The notes below the pieces were generated by a model. It saw only the letters and a list, made by a program, of their open reading frames with translations, was not told the DNA's origin and did not search any database. DNA of 64,000 bases from Shimia aestuarii (GTDB lineage Bacteria > Pseudomonadota > Alphaproteobacteria > Rhodobacterales > Rhodobacteraceae), in NCBI RefSeq assembly GCF_022814865.1, contig NZ_JAKVRD010000005.1, positions 1-64,000 on the forward strand, in the 5' to 3' direction. A program made the position numbers and the translations under genes. Positions within the stretch are counted from its first letter, which is position 1; each line of letters begins with the position of its first letter. Shown piece by piece: positions 1 to 8,524 of this stretch.

Positions 1-113
1 CGCGGAAACAAATCCGAAATCGGCATGAACGCCGACCCGATAATCCCAAACGCATGCTCAATTCCATGCATCTGCAACGTCTTCACAAAAGCTTCTTCGG
101 TCGTCATCTTCAT
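1..113 (-). CDS. xsc: Sulfoacetaldehyde acetyltransferase, N-terminal fragment (cut by window edge)
   Basis: Only the first 37 codons are in the window, read leftward from an ATG at 113. The start MKMTTEEAFVK and the segment HAFGIIGSAFMPISD are, from memory of the family, characteristic of Xsc. Xsc is a thiamine-diphosphate enzyme that converts sulfoacetaldehyde plus phosphate to acetyl phosphate and sulfite, the common C-S cleavage step of taurine, isethionate and sulfoacetate catabolism. An AAGGA Shine-Dalgarno lies about 10 nt upstream. The gene follows the SDR at 172-933 by 58 bp on the same strand, so it is probably the third gene of that operon. The catalytic and ThDP-binding regions are outside the window. 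Another IlvB-family enzyme cannot be fully excluded from this much sequence. Confidence 0.85.
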   Translation of the reverse strand, partial: MKMTTEEAFVKTLQMHGIEHAFGIIGSAFMPISDLFP

Positions 114-171
114 CTCAGAGGTGTCCTTTATCACTAGATATCGATTGTTTCTGGGCCGCCATTGCAGCGCA

Positions 172-933
172 TCAGAGCGTCATACCGCCATCCACCACCA
201 ACACATGGCCGGTCACCATGCTGGCACCCGCGCAGAGATAGAGCGCGGCTTCGGCGATATCGTCCGGTGTCGAGCGGCGTTTCAGCACGGATTGATCCCG
301 CGCCCATTGCTTGCGTTCTTCGGGCCAATCTTCCGTCCATGGCGTGCTTGTCTGCCCGGGAGCAACTGCGTTGACGCGCACGTCGGGCGCCAACCCGCGA
401 GCAAGGCCGCGGGTCAGGCTCACCAAGCCAGATTTGCTGGCGGCATAGGCAATCGAGCTGCCTTGCTCCCCGATCCCGGCGATGGAGGTGATGTTTACGA
501 CGGCCCCGCGACGCTCTTTCAAGGCGCCAGCGGCGGCATGTGCACACCGAAACGCACCGATCAGGTTGGTATTGAGCAGAAGCTGCCAGAACTCCTCGGT
601 CATCTTATCCAGCTCCGAGGGCGGGATCTTGTCGGCGGTGCCTGCTGTGCCAGCGTTGTTGATGAGGAAGTCCAGCCCCCCCATGTGTGCGATCGCGGCC
701 TCGACCATGGCCTCGGCATTTCCCGGGACGGATACGTTGCCCGGTGCCGAAATCACATCAAGCCCCTGCGAAGTCAATTCGGCGACCTTAGCCGGGCCCG
801 CCGGATCGGACTCCAGATGGTTGATCGCCACGCGGGCGCCCATCTCGGCCAGCATGGTCACGGTCGCAAGTCCGATGCCCGACGCGCCGCCCGTCACCAG
901 CGCACATTTTCCCTTGAGGTCTGCCTTGATCAC
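172..933 (-). CDS. Short-chain dehydrogenase/reductase (classical SDR)
   Basis: 253-aa classical SDR, an NAD(P)-dependent alcohol or ketone oxidoreductase of the cytoplasm. Visible hallmarks are the dinucleotide motif TGGASGIG (residues 14-21), NNAG (92-95) and the catalytic triad Ser150, Tyr163, Lys167. I chose the GTG at 933 because AAGGAGG sits just upstream and the codon overlaps the stop of the 3-hydroxyacyl-CoA dehydrogenase as GTGA. It is therefore the second gene of a 3HCDH-SDR-xsc operon. The neighbourhood suggests it oxidises a hydroxyl group on an intermediate upstream of sulfoacetaldehyde or of an acyl-CoA. The substrate cannot be read from sequence, since the FabG-like fold is shared by many SDRs. 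Confidence 0.85.
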   Translation of the reverse strand: MIKADLKGKCALVTGGASGIGLATVTMLAEMGARVAINHLESDPAGPAKVAELTSQGLDVISAPGNVSVPGNAEAMVEAAIAHMGGLDFLINNAGTAGTADKIPPSELDKMTEEFWQLLLNTNLIGAFRCAHAAAGALKERRGAVVNITSIAGIGEQGSSIAYAASKSGLVSLTRGLARGLAPDVRVNAVAPGQTSTPWTEDWPEERKQWARDQSVLKRRSTPDDIAEAALYLCAGASMVTGHVLVVDGGMTL

Positions 934-1880
934 CTGTCTTCCTCCTTCAAATCCGCAAATAGCGCCTTCAACCGCAAGAGCTTTAGGTCGCGTGCATGAA
1001 ACAACGTCTCAACCGGCGCATCGCCGTAGTCGAAGAACCCGGCACCTGCGCGGACCCCGGACCGCCCAGCCGCGATCAGGCGATCAAGCACCGGGGTTTC
1101 GCCTGTGTTCTCGGGCGGTTGATAGCTGCGACCGGCAATGCCATTGCGCACCATCTCAAGCCCGGTGAAATCCATCTTTCGCATGTGCCCTAAGACCGCC
1201 AACCGATGCACAAGCCCGTGCTGGATCGAGAGGTCAATCGTCTCAGGCGTGGCCCAGCCGTCCTCGATCATCCGCAGACATTCGAGGTTCAACGCCGCCT
1301 GAAGACGATTTGCGACATAGCCGGGAACCAGCGTATCGAACACGACGGGCACTTTGCCGAACCCTTCGTAGAGGGCGCGCAGCTCGGTGATCACTTGGTG
1401 ATCGGTATCAGGGCCGGGTGCCAGGTCCACAAGATCGACGATATAGGGAGGCGTATACCAATGCGCGACGGCCGCCCTTGATTGCCGGGCATTGGGGATG
1501 AGCGGAAAGACATCGAGATACGAGGTATTCGACGCAAGGATCGCCGCCGCAGGCGCATGGGCATCGACCTGCGCAAAAACCGCGCGCTTGATCTCTGGGT
1601 CTTCTATCACGGCCTCAACCACGAGGTCCGCCGCCTCGACGGCCGCTGCCAATGTGTCGGCATAGGCGATCCGTTCCACGGCGGCTTTTGCCGATACGGC
1701 GCTCTCGGTCCCGGCTTCTTGCAAGGTGGCAAGGGCGGTCTGGATTAGGCTAGGCGCACGCGCCAAGATCTCGGGAGCGTGGTCATAAAGCGTGACATGG
1801 CATCCGCCCAATGCATGCACCAAGGCCAAGGCGTGCCCCATGGTGCCCGCTCCAAGGACTGCAACGCGTTCGATCGCCAC
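930..1880 (-). CDS. 3-hydroxyacyl-CoA dehydrogenase family protein
   Basis: 316-aa single-function member of the 3-hydroxyacyl-CoA dehydrogenase superfamily. It has an N-terminal Rossmann domain with GAGTMG at residues 10-15, a helical C-terminal domain, and the catalytic His in VAHWYTPPYI, where canonical beta-oxidation enzymes have a GLHFFNP-like stretch. The divergent active-site segment and short length resemble L-gulonate, carnitine and pyridine-carboxylate dehydrogenases as much as true HAD enzymes, so the substrate need not be a CoA thioester. GTG start at 1880 with GGAGGAG upstream. It is first in the operon with the SDR and xsc. The promoter region 1881-2087 carries palindromic sites shared with other genes of the cluster. 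Confidence 0.8.
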   Translation of the reverse strand: MAIERVAVLGAGTMGHALALVHALGGCHVTLYDHAPEILARAPSLIQTALATLQEAGTESAVSAKAAVERIAYADTLAAAVEAADLVVEAVIEDPEIKRAVFAQVDAHAPAAAILASNTSYLDVFPLIPNARQSRAAVAHWYTPPYIVDLVDLAPGPDTDHQVITELRALYEGFGKVPVVFDTLVPGYVANRLQAALNLECLRMIEDGWATPETIDLSIQHGLVHRLAVLGHMRKMDFTGLEMVRNGIAGRSYQPPENTGETPVLDRLIAAGRSGVRAGAGFFDYGDAPVETLFHARDLKLLRLKALFADLKEEDR

Positions 1881-1964
1881 TGCCTGGTCTCCTCCGCTTG
1901 AATCCGGGGCTCTCCTCAGACCGCCCTAGCTCTGCTTCCAAAGCTCGCGGTCCACCCAAGACTA

Positions 1965-1987
1965 TTTTTGAAACTTAATTTCAAAAA
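1965..1987. promoter_or_regulatory. Perfect palindrome, candidate IclR operator (site A)
   Basis: Two perfect 9-bp arms, TTTTTGAAA and TTTCAAAAA, are separated by 5 bp. The core TGAAAC-TTA-ATTTCA (1969-1983) recurs at 2022-2036 and, with mismatches, at 6437-6451 and 21937-21951. The site lies between the divergent 3HCDH-SDR-xsc operon and the ThDP gene at 2088. A smaller dyad (GCTTGA and TCAAGC arms, 2000-2015) lies between sites A and B. Assignment to the IclR protein at 7710-8513 is inference. Confidence 0.6.
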
Positions 1988-2021
1988 TTATGCGCCAAAG
2001 CTTGAAATCTCAAGCCATAAA

Positions 2022-2036
2022 TGAAACTTTATTTCA
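2022..2036. promoter_or_regulatory. Candidate IclR operator (site B)
   Basis: TGAAAC-TTT-ATTTCA differs from site A only in the central triplet. It lies 51 bp before the start of the ThDP gene at 2088. The centre-to-centre distance to site A is 53 bp, about five helical turns, which would suit two dimers on one DNA face. Confidence 0.55.
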
Positions 2037-2087
2037 AATTTGTTCGGAATCTGACTCTAACCTTAACCTGCAACGGGAAAATTCCTC

Positions 2088-3785
2088 ATGAATACCACAC
2101 CATGCGAGTCCTCTGACGGCGCACAGTACATCGCCGACTCACTTAAGCAGCTTGGCGTAAGCCACGTCTTCTTCATGGACGCGATCCTGCGCCCCACCTT
2201 GGTGCGTATGGAAGAGCACGGGATCACACGCATCCTCGCCCACTCCGAAAAATCGGCCGCCTACATGGCCGACGGCTACGCCCGTGTCAGCAATCGCGTC
2301 GGCGTCTGCATGGCGCAATCGGTCGGGGCGGCCAACTTGGCGGCGGGACTACAGGACGCCTATCTCCACCGTGCACCGCTGGTCGCGATGACGGGCCGCA
2401 AAGAACCGATGCTGCGCCACCGGAACGCCTATCAAGAGGTGCCGCATACGCCGCTGTTTTCCTCGACAACCAAAGACTCGATGGACGTGGCCGAAGCGCG
2501 TGAACTGCCGCACCTTCTGGCCCAAGCTTTCCGCGAGGCGACGGATGGCTCGCCCCGTCCGGTGCACCTCGATCTCAACGGGCTTGGCGGCGAAATCATT
2601 GAGAAGGGAGAGGTTCCGAACCCGACGCTCCCCGATGCTGCACTTGGTCGTCTACCAGAACATCGCCCCCTTGCTTCTCCGGCGATGATCAAGGCCGCCG
2701 CCGAGCGTCTTGCCAAGGCGAAGCGCCCTGTGCTTGTCGTTGGGGCGGGCGCGATCCAGGTCGACGCCCATGACGAGATCACAGAGATGGTCGAGAAGCT
2801 GAACATTCCGATCGCGACCTCGTTGGGCGGACGCACCATCGTGCCAACCACTCATCCCTTGCATATCGGGACCGTCGGCACCTACTCTGCACCGCCGGGC
2901 AACCGTCTGGTATACGAGGCCGATCTGGTGATCTATGTCGGCTGCCACGCTGGCGACCAGCCGACCAACAACTACAAGGTGCCTGCACCCGGCACGCCGA
3001 TCATCCAGATTGATCTCGACGGACAGGAGATCGGGCGCAACTACCCGGATACAACTGCGGTCTGGGGGTGCCCACGTCAGGCCATCGCCGATCTTACCGC
3101 GGCCAGCGAACAGGCCGCCGGGTGGTCCGATTGGGCCAAACATGCCGCTGCAGTCGTTGCAGATTGGCGCGCAGAGCTTGCCGCCCTCGCCACTGCCGAT
3201 GCCGCCCCGATCACTGTTGAACGCCTTTGCCACGAGATTTCGCAGGCATTGCCGGAAGATGGGATCTTGGTCGCCGACACGGGCTATTCTGGCATCTGGA
3301 CCGCCACGATGCTCGAACTGCCGCTCAAAGGGCAGAGCTATCTGCGCGCGGCGGGATCGCTCGGCTGGGCCTTCCCGGCAGCCTTGGGTGCGCAATGCGG
3401 CGCCCCGGATCGCCCCGTGGTCTGTTTTTCTGGCGACGGTGCCTTCTACTACCACCTGTCCGAGCTCGAGACCCAACGACGCTGGAACCTGCCTGTGGTG
3501 ACCGTGATCAACAACAACTCGGGTTTCGGGCAGGGCACGCCGAAGGTGGCCTCGTTCTATGAAGGGCGCGAAGGCGGAAGCCCCGAAGAGATCAACCGCT
3601 TCGGCCCCACCGACTTCGCAGCCGTCGCGCGCGATTTCGGGGTCGAGGGCATCCGCATCGAAGATCCAGCCGATCTCGCACCGGCGCTTGCCCGTGCCAT
3701 TGCCGCGCGCAAACCAGTGCTTCTCGATGTTGTCACTGACATTCACCCGCGTGCGCCTGAAGCTTGGGAGCCTCCCGCGGCCTAA
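2088..3785 (+). CDS. Thiamine-diphosphate-dependent enzyme, IlvB/acetolactate-synthase-like
   Basis: 565 aa with the three-domain order of ThDP decarboxylases and synthases: N-terminal Pyr domain with the cofactor-activating Glu54 in AHSEKSAAYMADGYAR, a central domain, and a C-terminal PP domain with the ThDP motif GDG (449-451) followed by NNN (475-477). The family splits C-C bonds next to a carbonyl (2-oxoacid decarboxylases, acetolactate synthase, 2-hydroxyacyl-CoA lyase, Xsc). It is not a second Xsc, since its N-terminus differs completely. It stands alone on the plus strand, divergent from the xsc operon, with operator sites A and B in its promoter and an intrinsic terminator after it. 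Reaction unknown. A small regulatory ilvH partner is absent, arguing against a biosynthetic acetolactate synthase. Confidence 0.8.
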   Translation: MNTTPCESSDGAQYIADSLKQLGVSHVFFMDAILRPTLVRMEEHGITRILAHSEKSAAYMADGYARVSNRVGVCMAQSVGAANLAAGLQDAYLHRAPLVAMTGRKEPMLRHRNAYQEVPHTPLFSSTTKDSMDVAEARELPHLLAQAFREATDGSPRPVHLDLNGLGGEIIEKGEVPNPTLPDAALGRLPEHRPLASPAMIKAAAERLAKAKRPVLVVGAGAIQVDAHDEITEMVEKLNIPIATSLGGRTIVPTTHPLHIGTVGTYSAPPGNRLVYEADLVIYVGCHAGDQPTNNYKVPAPGTPIIQIDLDGQEIGRNYPDTTAVWGCPRQAIADLTAASEQAAGWSDWAKHAAAVVADWRAELAALATADAAPITVERLCHEISQALPEDGILVADTGYSGIWTATMLELPLKGQSYLRAAGSLGWAFPAALGAQCGAPDRPVVCFSGDGAFYYHLSELETQRRWNLPVVTVINNNSGFGQGTPKVASFYEGREGGSPEEINRFGPTDFAAVARDFGVEGIRIEDPADLAPALARAIAARKPVLLDVVTDIHPRAPEAWEPPAA

Positions 3786-3802
3786 CACCCGCCCCAAGCA
3801 AG

Positions 3803-3840
3803 AAACGCGACGCCGCAGAAAACGGCGTCGCGTTTTTCTT
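3803..3840 (+). terminator. Intrinsic terminator of the 2088-3785 gene
   Basis: A 13-bp perfect stem (3803-3815 with 3823-3835), a 7-nt loop and a T-rich tail ending at 3840. It separates two convergent transcription units. Confidence 0.9.
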
Positions 3841-3883
3841 TTCACAAAGGCCTGATCCCAATAGATCGGCCCCGGGCTCTCTC

Positions 3884-4654
3884 CTAGATCACCATCGCCT
3901 GACCGCCATTGATATCAAGCGAGGCGCCATTGACGAAACCAGCCTCCTCGGAGGCGAAATAGGCGACCGCTGCGGCGATATCCTCGACGGTGCCATGCCG
4001 GCGGACAGGGATCGAGTTCAGAACCTTCTGCCGCTCCGCTTCGGTTTGCCGTTCCGCCAAGAGCCGCTCCACCCGCGCCGTCAGAACCGCCCCCGGGCAA
4101 AGCGTGTTACAGGTGATCCCCAGCGGGCCGAACTCCTGTGCGATCTGAAGCGTAAAGGCCTGCATTGCCCCTTTCGAGGCCGCATAGTTCGCACCTGCAA
4201 ACAGGCTCCCGAACCGCCCGGCCTTTGATCCCATGTTGATCACCCGGCCATAGCCCGCCTTGACCATATACGGCAGGACGGCGCGGGTCGTGCGCACACA
4301 GGCCGTGACATTCACGTCCATCACCAGATCCCAATCCTCTTCGCTCTGCTCGAGAAAGCGGAAAGGCGTATGCAGGGATCCACCGATGTTGTTGACCAGA
4401 ACGTCGATCGGCCCGGCCTCACCCATCTCTGCCACAGCGGCCTCGATGTCTTGCGCGGACGTCATGTCGAGGCAGACCGCACGCAGATCAAGATCGGCCG
4501 CCGTCGCTTGCGCCTCAGCCGCTGCCAAGGCCTTCGCGTCCCGGTCCCACACGGTCACCGCCGCGCCTTCCTCGGCCAGGCGCAGGGCCATGCCCAGCCC
4601 CAGCCCGCTTCCTGCGGCGGTGATAAGCGCCCTGCGTCCCTCAAAGCGGCGCAT
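3884..4654 (-). CDS. Short-chain dehydrogenase/reductase
   Basis: 256-aa SDR with a slightly atypical nucleotide motif, TAAGSGLGLG (12-21), NNIGG at 88-92, and Ser143, Tyr157 and Lys161 as the catalytic residues. It probably oxidises or reduces a small alcohol or carbonyl with NAD(P). Its ATG lies 14 bp inside the upstream ThDP gene (4641-6332), so the two are translationally coupled and likely act on successive intermediates. It is only distantly similar to the SDR at 172-933, so this is not a recent duplication. Substrate unknown. Confidence 0.85.
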   Translation of the reverse strand: MRRFEGRRALITAAGSGLGLGMALRLAEEGAAVTVWDRDAKALAAAEAQATAADLDLRAVCLDMTSAQDIEAAVAEMGEAGPIDVLVNNIGGSLHTPFRFLEQSEEDWDLVMDVNVTACVRTTRAVLPYMVKAGYGRVINMGSKAGRFGSLFAGANYAASKGAMQAFTLQIAQEFGPLGITCNTLCPGAVLTARVERLLAERQTEAERQKVLNSIPVRRHGTVEDIAAAVAYFASEEAGFVNGASLDINGGQAMVI

Positions 4655-6332
4655 TGTCTACCGCCTCATGGTGGCTCGCTTCCGGGTCGACCTTGACATC
4701 GACAACCACAGGACCGCCCATCCGGTGCGCCTCTTCAATGGCGTCACGAAGTTCGTCACGGTGATAGACGCTGATACCCTTCGCGCCCATGCCCTCGGCG
4801 ATCTTGGCGAAATCGGCATCGTTGAAATCAACCGCAATCTGCTTGTCGCCGAGATTGTCCCGCACCATCCCCAGGCCCGCGTTGTTCGAGACGACGAACA
4901 CCACGTCGAGGTTCTGCTGCACGGCGGTTGGCAACACCTGCACGGTCATCATAAAGCCGCCGTCGCCCGCAAGGCAGGTGACGCGCTTCTGTGGGCGCAC
5001 GATCTTGGCCGCCGCCGCCGCGGGTCCGCCCCAGCCCATGACACCGGTCCCGCCCGGTACAAGCAACTGTCCGGCATGGGGCATACGCAGGCCAAAGGTC
5101 GCCCAGATACGCTGTGCGCCGGCGTCCAGCGCAAGGATATCATCCGGCCCAAGGAACTCCTGCAATCCGCGCACCACGTCGGTGTGGTGCACCGTGCCCT
5201 GTGCTGCTGGCAGGTCCGGCATATCGAAATAGCCGTTGCGGGTTTTGATATCCAAGCCCGCTTCGATCCGCGCCTTGGCCCGTTCTTCCGACAGGCCAAT
5301 CTCAGAGAGCATCGCGAGCACATCTGCCACGTCCCCTGTGATCGCCTGATCGACAGGATAGACCCAGCCCGCATTGCGCGGGTCGATATCGACCTGCACC
5401 AAGGTCTGATCGCCGGGCCGGATCATTCCGGGATCGCGGAACCGGGTGTAGTCCGGTCCCATCGAGGCCCCCAACATCACAACAAGATCCGCCTGCGCCA
5501 CCATCCGGTTGGCCGTGCGGTGGCCCCAGGTGCCCATCATCCCGGCGCAGACCGGCGAGGTCTCGGGGATGACGCCCTTGGCGTTGTAGCTCGTGACGAC
5601 CATGATACCGGCCTTCTCGGCCAAGGCTTGAAGCGCCCCGCCTGCCTCGGCGGTCACGATGCCGTTCCCGGCCACGATCACGGGCCGCTCGGCCTTGTCC
5701 AAAAGCGTGGCCAACTGCGCCACCGCCGCCGGATCTGGCCGCGAGGGCGTATAGGAGAGATAGCCTGCACTCGGATAGATCACCGGCTTGGCATCCTCAG
5801 GAAACTCCTGTCGGATGATCGGTGTCTTCATGACAACCGCTGCCGGACCCATCCGCGGCAACGACGCATGCTTGATCGCCATCTGCGTGCCAAAGACCGC
5901 TTCTTCCGGGCTTGTCGCATAGGTCGCGTATTTGGTGATCGGCTTGAGCGACGCCAGCGCGTTGGCGCCGCCATAGTCGCCGGTCATCGTCTGGTAGCAC
6001 CCCATCTGCCCATAGCCGTCATAGTCCGAGGTTTCGGTCAGAACCACCATCGGCGACCCGGCAAAATGCGCCTCGAGAATACCGAGACCGCCCATCGTGG
6101 TAATCCAAGGCCCCTGCCCCATGAGAACCGATGGCTTCCCTTCGATCCGACCAGCGGCCTGCGCCATAATCGAAGCGATCCATTCATTGCGGCATAGCAC
6201 AACATCAAAGTCGTCCTTTGCATCATAGAAGGCCGGCAAGGACCAGGTCACCCCAAGCCCAGGCAGGGTAAATGCCCGCTCTACGCCGCTTTCTATCAAC
6301 GTGCGCACCACCATTTCATTCGTCTTTGGCAT
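4641..6332 (-). CDS. Thiamine-diphosphate-dependent enzyme, second IlvB-like protein
   Basis: 563 aa from the ATG at 6332, which has GAGAGGA 8 nt upstream. The frame is open for 14 more codons, but they look like leader sequence. Pyr domain with Glu50 in CRNEWIASIMAQAAGR, central domain, and PP domain with GDG (456-458) and NN (483-484). The pattern MGQGPWITTMGG near residue 80 differs clearly from both Xsc and the protein at 2088-3785. It is the third ThDP enzyme of this cluster. First gene of a two-gene operon with the SDR at 3884-4654. Likely a decarboxylase or lyase of a 2-oxo or 2-hydroxy acid or its CoA ester. The precise reaction is not deducible. Confidence 0.8.
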   Translation of the reverse strand: MPKTNEMVVRTLIESGVERAFTLPGLGVTWSLPAFYDAKDDFDVVLCRNEWIASIMAQAAGRIEGKPSVLMGQGPWITTMGGLGILEAHFAGSPMVVLTETSDYDGYGQMGCYQTMTGDYGGANALASLKPITKYATYATSPEEAVFGTQMAIKHASLPRMGPAAVVMKTPIIRQEFPEDAKPVIYPSAGYLSYTPSRPDPAAVAQLATLLDKAERPVIVAGNGIVTAEAGGALQALAEKAGIMVVTSYNAKGVIPETSPVCAGMMGTWGHRTANRMVAQADLVVMLGASMGPDYTRFRDPGMIRPGDQTLVQVDIDPRNAGWVYPVDQAITGDVADVLAMLSEIGLSEERAKARIEAGLDIKTRNGYFDMPDLPAAQGTVHHTDVVRGLQEFLGPDDILALDAGAQRIWATFGLRMPHAGQLLVPGGTGVMGWGGPAAAAAKIVRPQKRVTCLAGDGGFMMTVQVLPTAVQQNLDVVFVVSNNAGLGMVRDNLGDKQIAVDFNDADFAKIAEGMGAKGISVYHRDELRDAIEEAHRMGGPVVVDVKVDPEASHHEAVDNAPL

Positions 6333-6436
6333 CTGTCCGGTCCTCTCCCGTTGCCGTCGGCCTGCCATATTCATCGTGCCGACGCTTCTGTTCGACGGCC
6401 AAGCTAACGGTTTCGAAATTGGCTTGCAATTATTTT

Positions 6437-6451
6437 TGAAATTGTGTTTTA
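6437..6451. promoter_or_regulatory. Candidate IclR operator (site C, degenerate)
   Basis: TGAAAT-TGT-GTTTTA, preceded by a run of four Ts as in site A. It lies in the 273-bp divergent space between the ThDP-SDR operon (start 6332) and the epimerase gene (start 6606). The match is weaker than at A and B. Confidence 0.4.
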
Positions 6452-6605
6452 AATTTATTTATCAGCACGGCGATGCAAGCGACCCACCACGGCCAAGGGA
6501 ATAGAAACCTTGGATAAATCCGCGATCAGAGGTTCGCAAAGTGTAACCCGCGCCGCCAAATCGCGACCCGATCGAGGTCTGCAACACGTCAAGAAGGGAC
6601 AATCA

Positions 6606-7535
6606 ATGACAGCGAAGGAACGGGTTTTCATCACCGGCGCCACGGGGTTCCTCGGCTCATGGATCATTGCTCGGATGGTCGAACACGGGGTCGAGGTCGT
6701 CGCCACCGATGTCAGCGACAACTACGCGCGTCTGACCGCCCTGCGCCCTGATCTGAGCCCTGACCAGAACCCGGCACTCATCGATTTCCGACACTGCGAT
6801 GTCACCGATGCGGCCCAAATCGAAAGCCTGATCGCCGAAACACGGCCCACCGGCATCATCCATTTGGCCGCCCTGCAGATTCCCCAGTGTCGAGAAATGC
6901 CGGGGCTGGCGGTCTCGGTGAATATTGGGGGCCACATCAACATGTTCGAAGCCGCGCGCAAGGCCGGGGTCGAAAGGGTGATCTACACCAGTTCCATCGC
7001 CGCCAAGCCGCGCGGCCCCGCCAATGCGCCGTCCAACCTCTACGGTGTGTTCAAAAAGACAGACGAAGAAATCGCGCGCATCTATTGGGATGACTATCAG
7101 ATGTCGAGCCTCGGATTGCGCCCATATGTCGTCTACGGCGTCGGGCGTGACGATGGCGAAACCTCGGCCATTACCCGCGCCATCGAGGCCGCTGCCCTTG
7201 GTCGCCCGTATGAAATTCCCTTCTCCACAAGAAGCTGCTTTCAATTCGCAGGGGACGTGGCCGATGTCTTCGTCAAGGCCGCCTCGGCCTCGTGGAACGG
7301 CGCGCTGCTCTCGGACATCTCGGAAACCACCCACAGCACCGACGAGGTGCTCGCTGCGATCCACGCCGAGGTGCCGGGCGCCAGGGTCACCTGCGCCGAC
7401 ACCGTGCGGATATCGCCCAGTGACGGTTTCGAGACCTCTGCCCTGCGCCAAGTGATTGGCGACATCGAAGAGCGCCCCTTGCAGGAAGGCGTGCGCGAAA
7501 CGATTGAACTTTATCGCCAAATCGCGGCGCGCTGA
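6606..7535 (+). CDS. NAD-dependent epimerase/dehydratase family protein
   Basis: 309-aa extended SDR. GATGFLG at residues 11-17 is the NAD-binding loop. YTSSIAAKP followed by NLYGVFKK gives the Ser and the YxxxK catalytic residues. Family members epimerise, dehydrate or oxidise nucleotide sugars, lactones or sugar acids. The ATG at 6606 is preferred over the longer open frame because GAAGGGAC lies just upstream. Its place inside a catabolic cluster, divergent from a ThDP enzyme and followed by an IclR gene, suggests it acts on a small hydroxylated acid or uronate-like compound. This is inference. Confidence 0.75.
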   Translation: MTAKERVFITGATGFLGSWIIARMVEHGVEVVATDVSDNYARLTALRPDLSPDQNPALIDFRHCDVTDAAQIESLIAETRPTGIIHLAALQIPQCREMPGLAVSVNIGGHINMFEAARKAGVERVIYTSSIAAKPRGPANAPSNLYGVFKKTDEEIARIYWDDYQMSSLGLRPYVVYGVGRDDGETSAITRAIEAAALGRPYEIPFSTRSCFQFAGDVADVFVKAASASWNGALLSDISETTHSTDEVLAAIHAEVPGARVTCADTVRISPSDGFETSALRQVIGDIEERPLQEGVRETIELYRQIAAR

Positions 7536-7709
7536 GGCTGAAACTCCTGCCAGTTTGCCCCGTTTCGCGATCCTTGCACGATAGGTGCCCGAGCTTTCGG
7601 CGTTTGCTTTGCGAAGCGCCAATAGCTATGAGGTTCCATTAGATTGCAAATCTGTCCGCCAAGGGCCCCTACGCCTCGCGGCGCGGACTTCCAGCACGGG
7701 ACGGCATAA

Positions 7710-8513
7710 GTGAAGAGAAAAGACTCCCCGCCAGCAGAAAGCGGCCAGAAGGATTACAGGATCAACTCCGGCCTGGCTCGCGGGTTGGCCGTGCTCAAGG
7801 CCTTCGGACCCGACAACCGCCCGATCGGCAATGCGGAAATCTCTGCCCGTGTGAACCTGCCCAAGGCCACTGTCTCGCGTCTGACCTTTACCCTGACGGA
7901 ATTGGGCTACCTCAATCACGACGAAGAAACCGGCTGGTATTCGCTCGGGCCTTCGGTTCTGACACTGGGCTATGATGTCATGGCACAGATGGAAATCCGT
8001 GACATCGCGCGCCCCTATATGCAGGAACTGGCCAATTACGCCGATGCGTCGGTCTATCTCGGGACGCTGAGCGGCTCTGAACTGATCTATGTCGAGGCCT
8101 GCCGCACCCCCGCCTCTATGGCGATCCGGCTGGGCGTCGGCTCCCGCATCCCACTGTTCACAACGGGCATGGGACGCGCCTTCATGGCGACCATCCCCGC
8201 GAAAGAGCGCGAGGCCCTGATTGCCAAGATCTCTCCGGACTATGGCGAGGACTGGCCCAAGGTCGAGGCCGATTTGCACCGCGCCATCGACTACGCCAAC
8301 ACCCACGGCTTTGCCCTGAGTGGCGGTGACTGGATCGCCGAGGCCAATTCCGCCGGCACCGTGATTCGCCGCGCCGATGGCTATCCGCTCTATGGCATCA
8401 ACGTCGGCGGGCTCCGCTCGATTGTCTCAACCGAACGGCTTGAGAAAGATCTCGGCCCGCGGCTCGTTGAATGTGCGCGGCAAATCGAACAGGTGGCCCG
8501 CGGCATCCTCTGA
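7710..8513 (+). CDS. IclR-family transcriptional regulator (first)
   Basis: 267 aa, GTG start. Residues about 20-80 form the winged helix-turn-helix (recognition region NLPKATVSRLTFTLTELGYL). The rest is the IclR effector-binding domain, ending in VSTERLEKDLGPRLVECARQIE. IclR proteins typically sense a pathway intermediate and repress or activate adjacent catabolic operons. It sits in the middle of the region and is the obvious candidate to bind the TGAAAC-N3-ATTTCA sites at 1969, 2022, 6437 and 21937. The effector is unknown. It converges on the thioesterase gene, with 11 bp between stops. Confidence 0.9.
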   Translation: MKRKDSPPAESGQKDYRINSGLARGLAVLKAFGPDNRPIGNAEISARVNLPKATVSRLTFTLTELGYLNHDEETGWYSLGPSVLTLGYDVMAQMEIRDIARPYMQELANYADASVYLGTLSGSELIYVEACRTPASMAIRLGVGSRIPLFTTGMGRAFMATIPAKEREALIAKISPDYGEDWPKVEADLHRAIDYANTHGFALSGGDWIAEANSAGTVIRRADGYPLYGINVGGLRSIVSTERLEKDLGPRLVECARQIEQVARGIL

Positions 8514-8524
8514 GATGCGCCTCC

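Noticed and set aside
4260-6197. 645-codon plus-strand frame opposite the second ThDP gene
   Set aside because: Low-complexity His/Arg-rich product typical of antisense shadow frames; the ThDP enzyme on the other strand has intact motifs.
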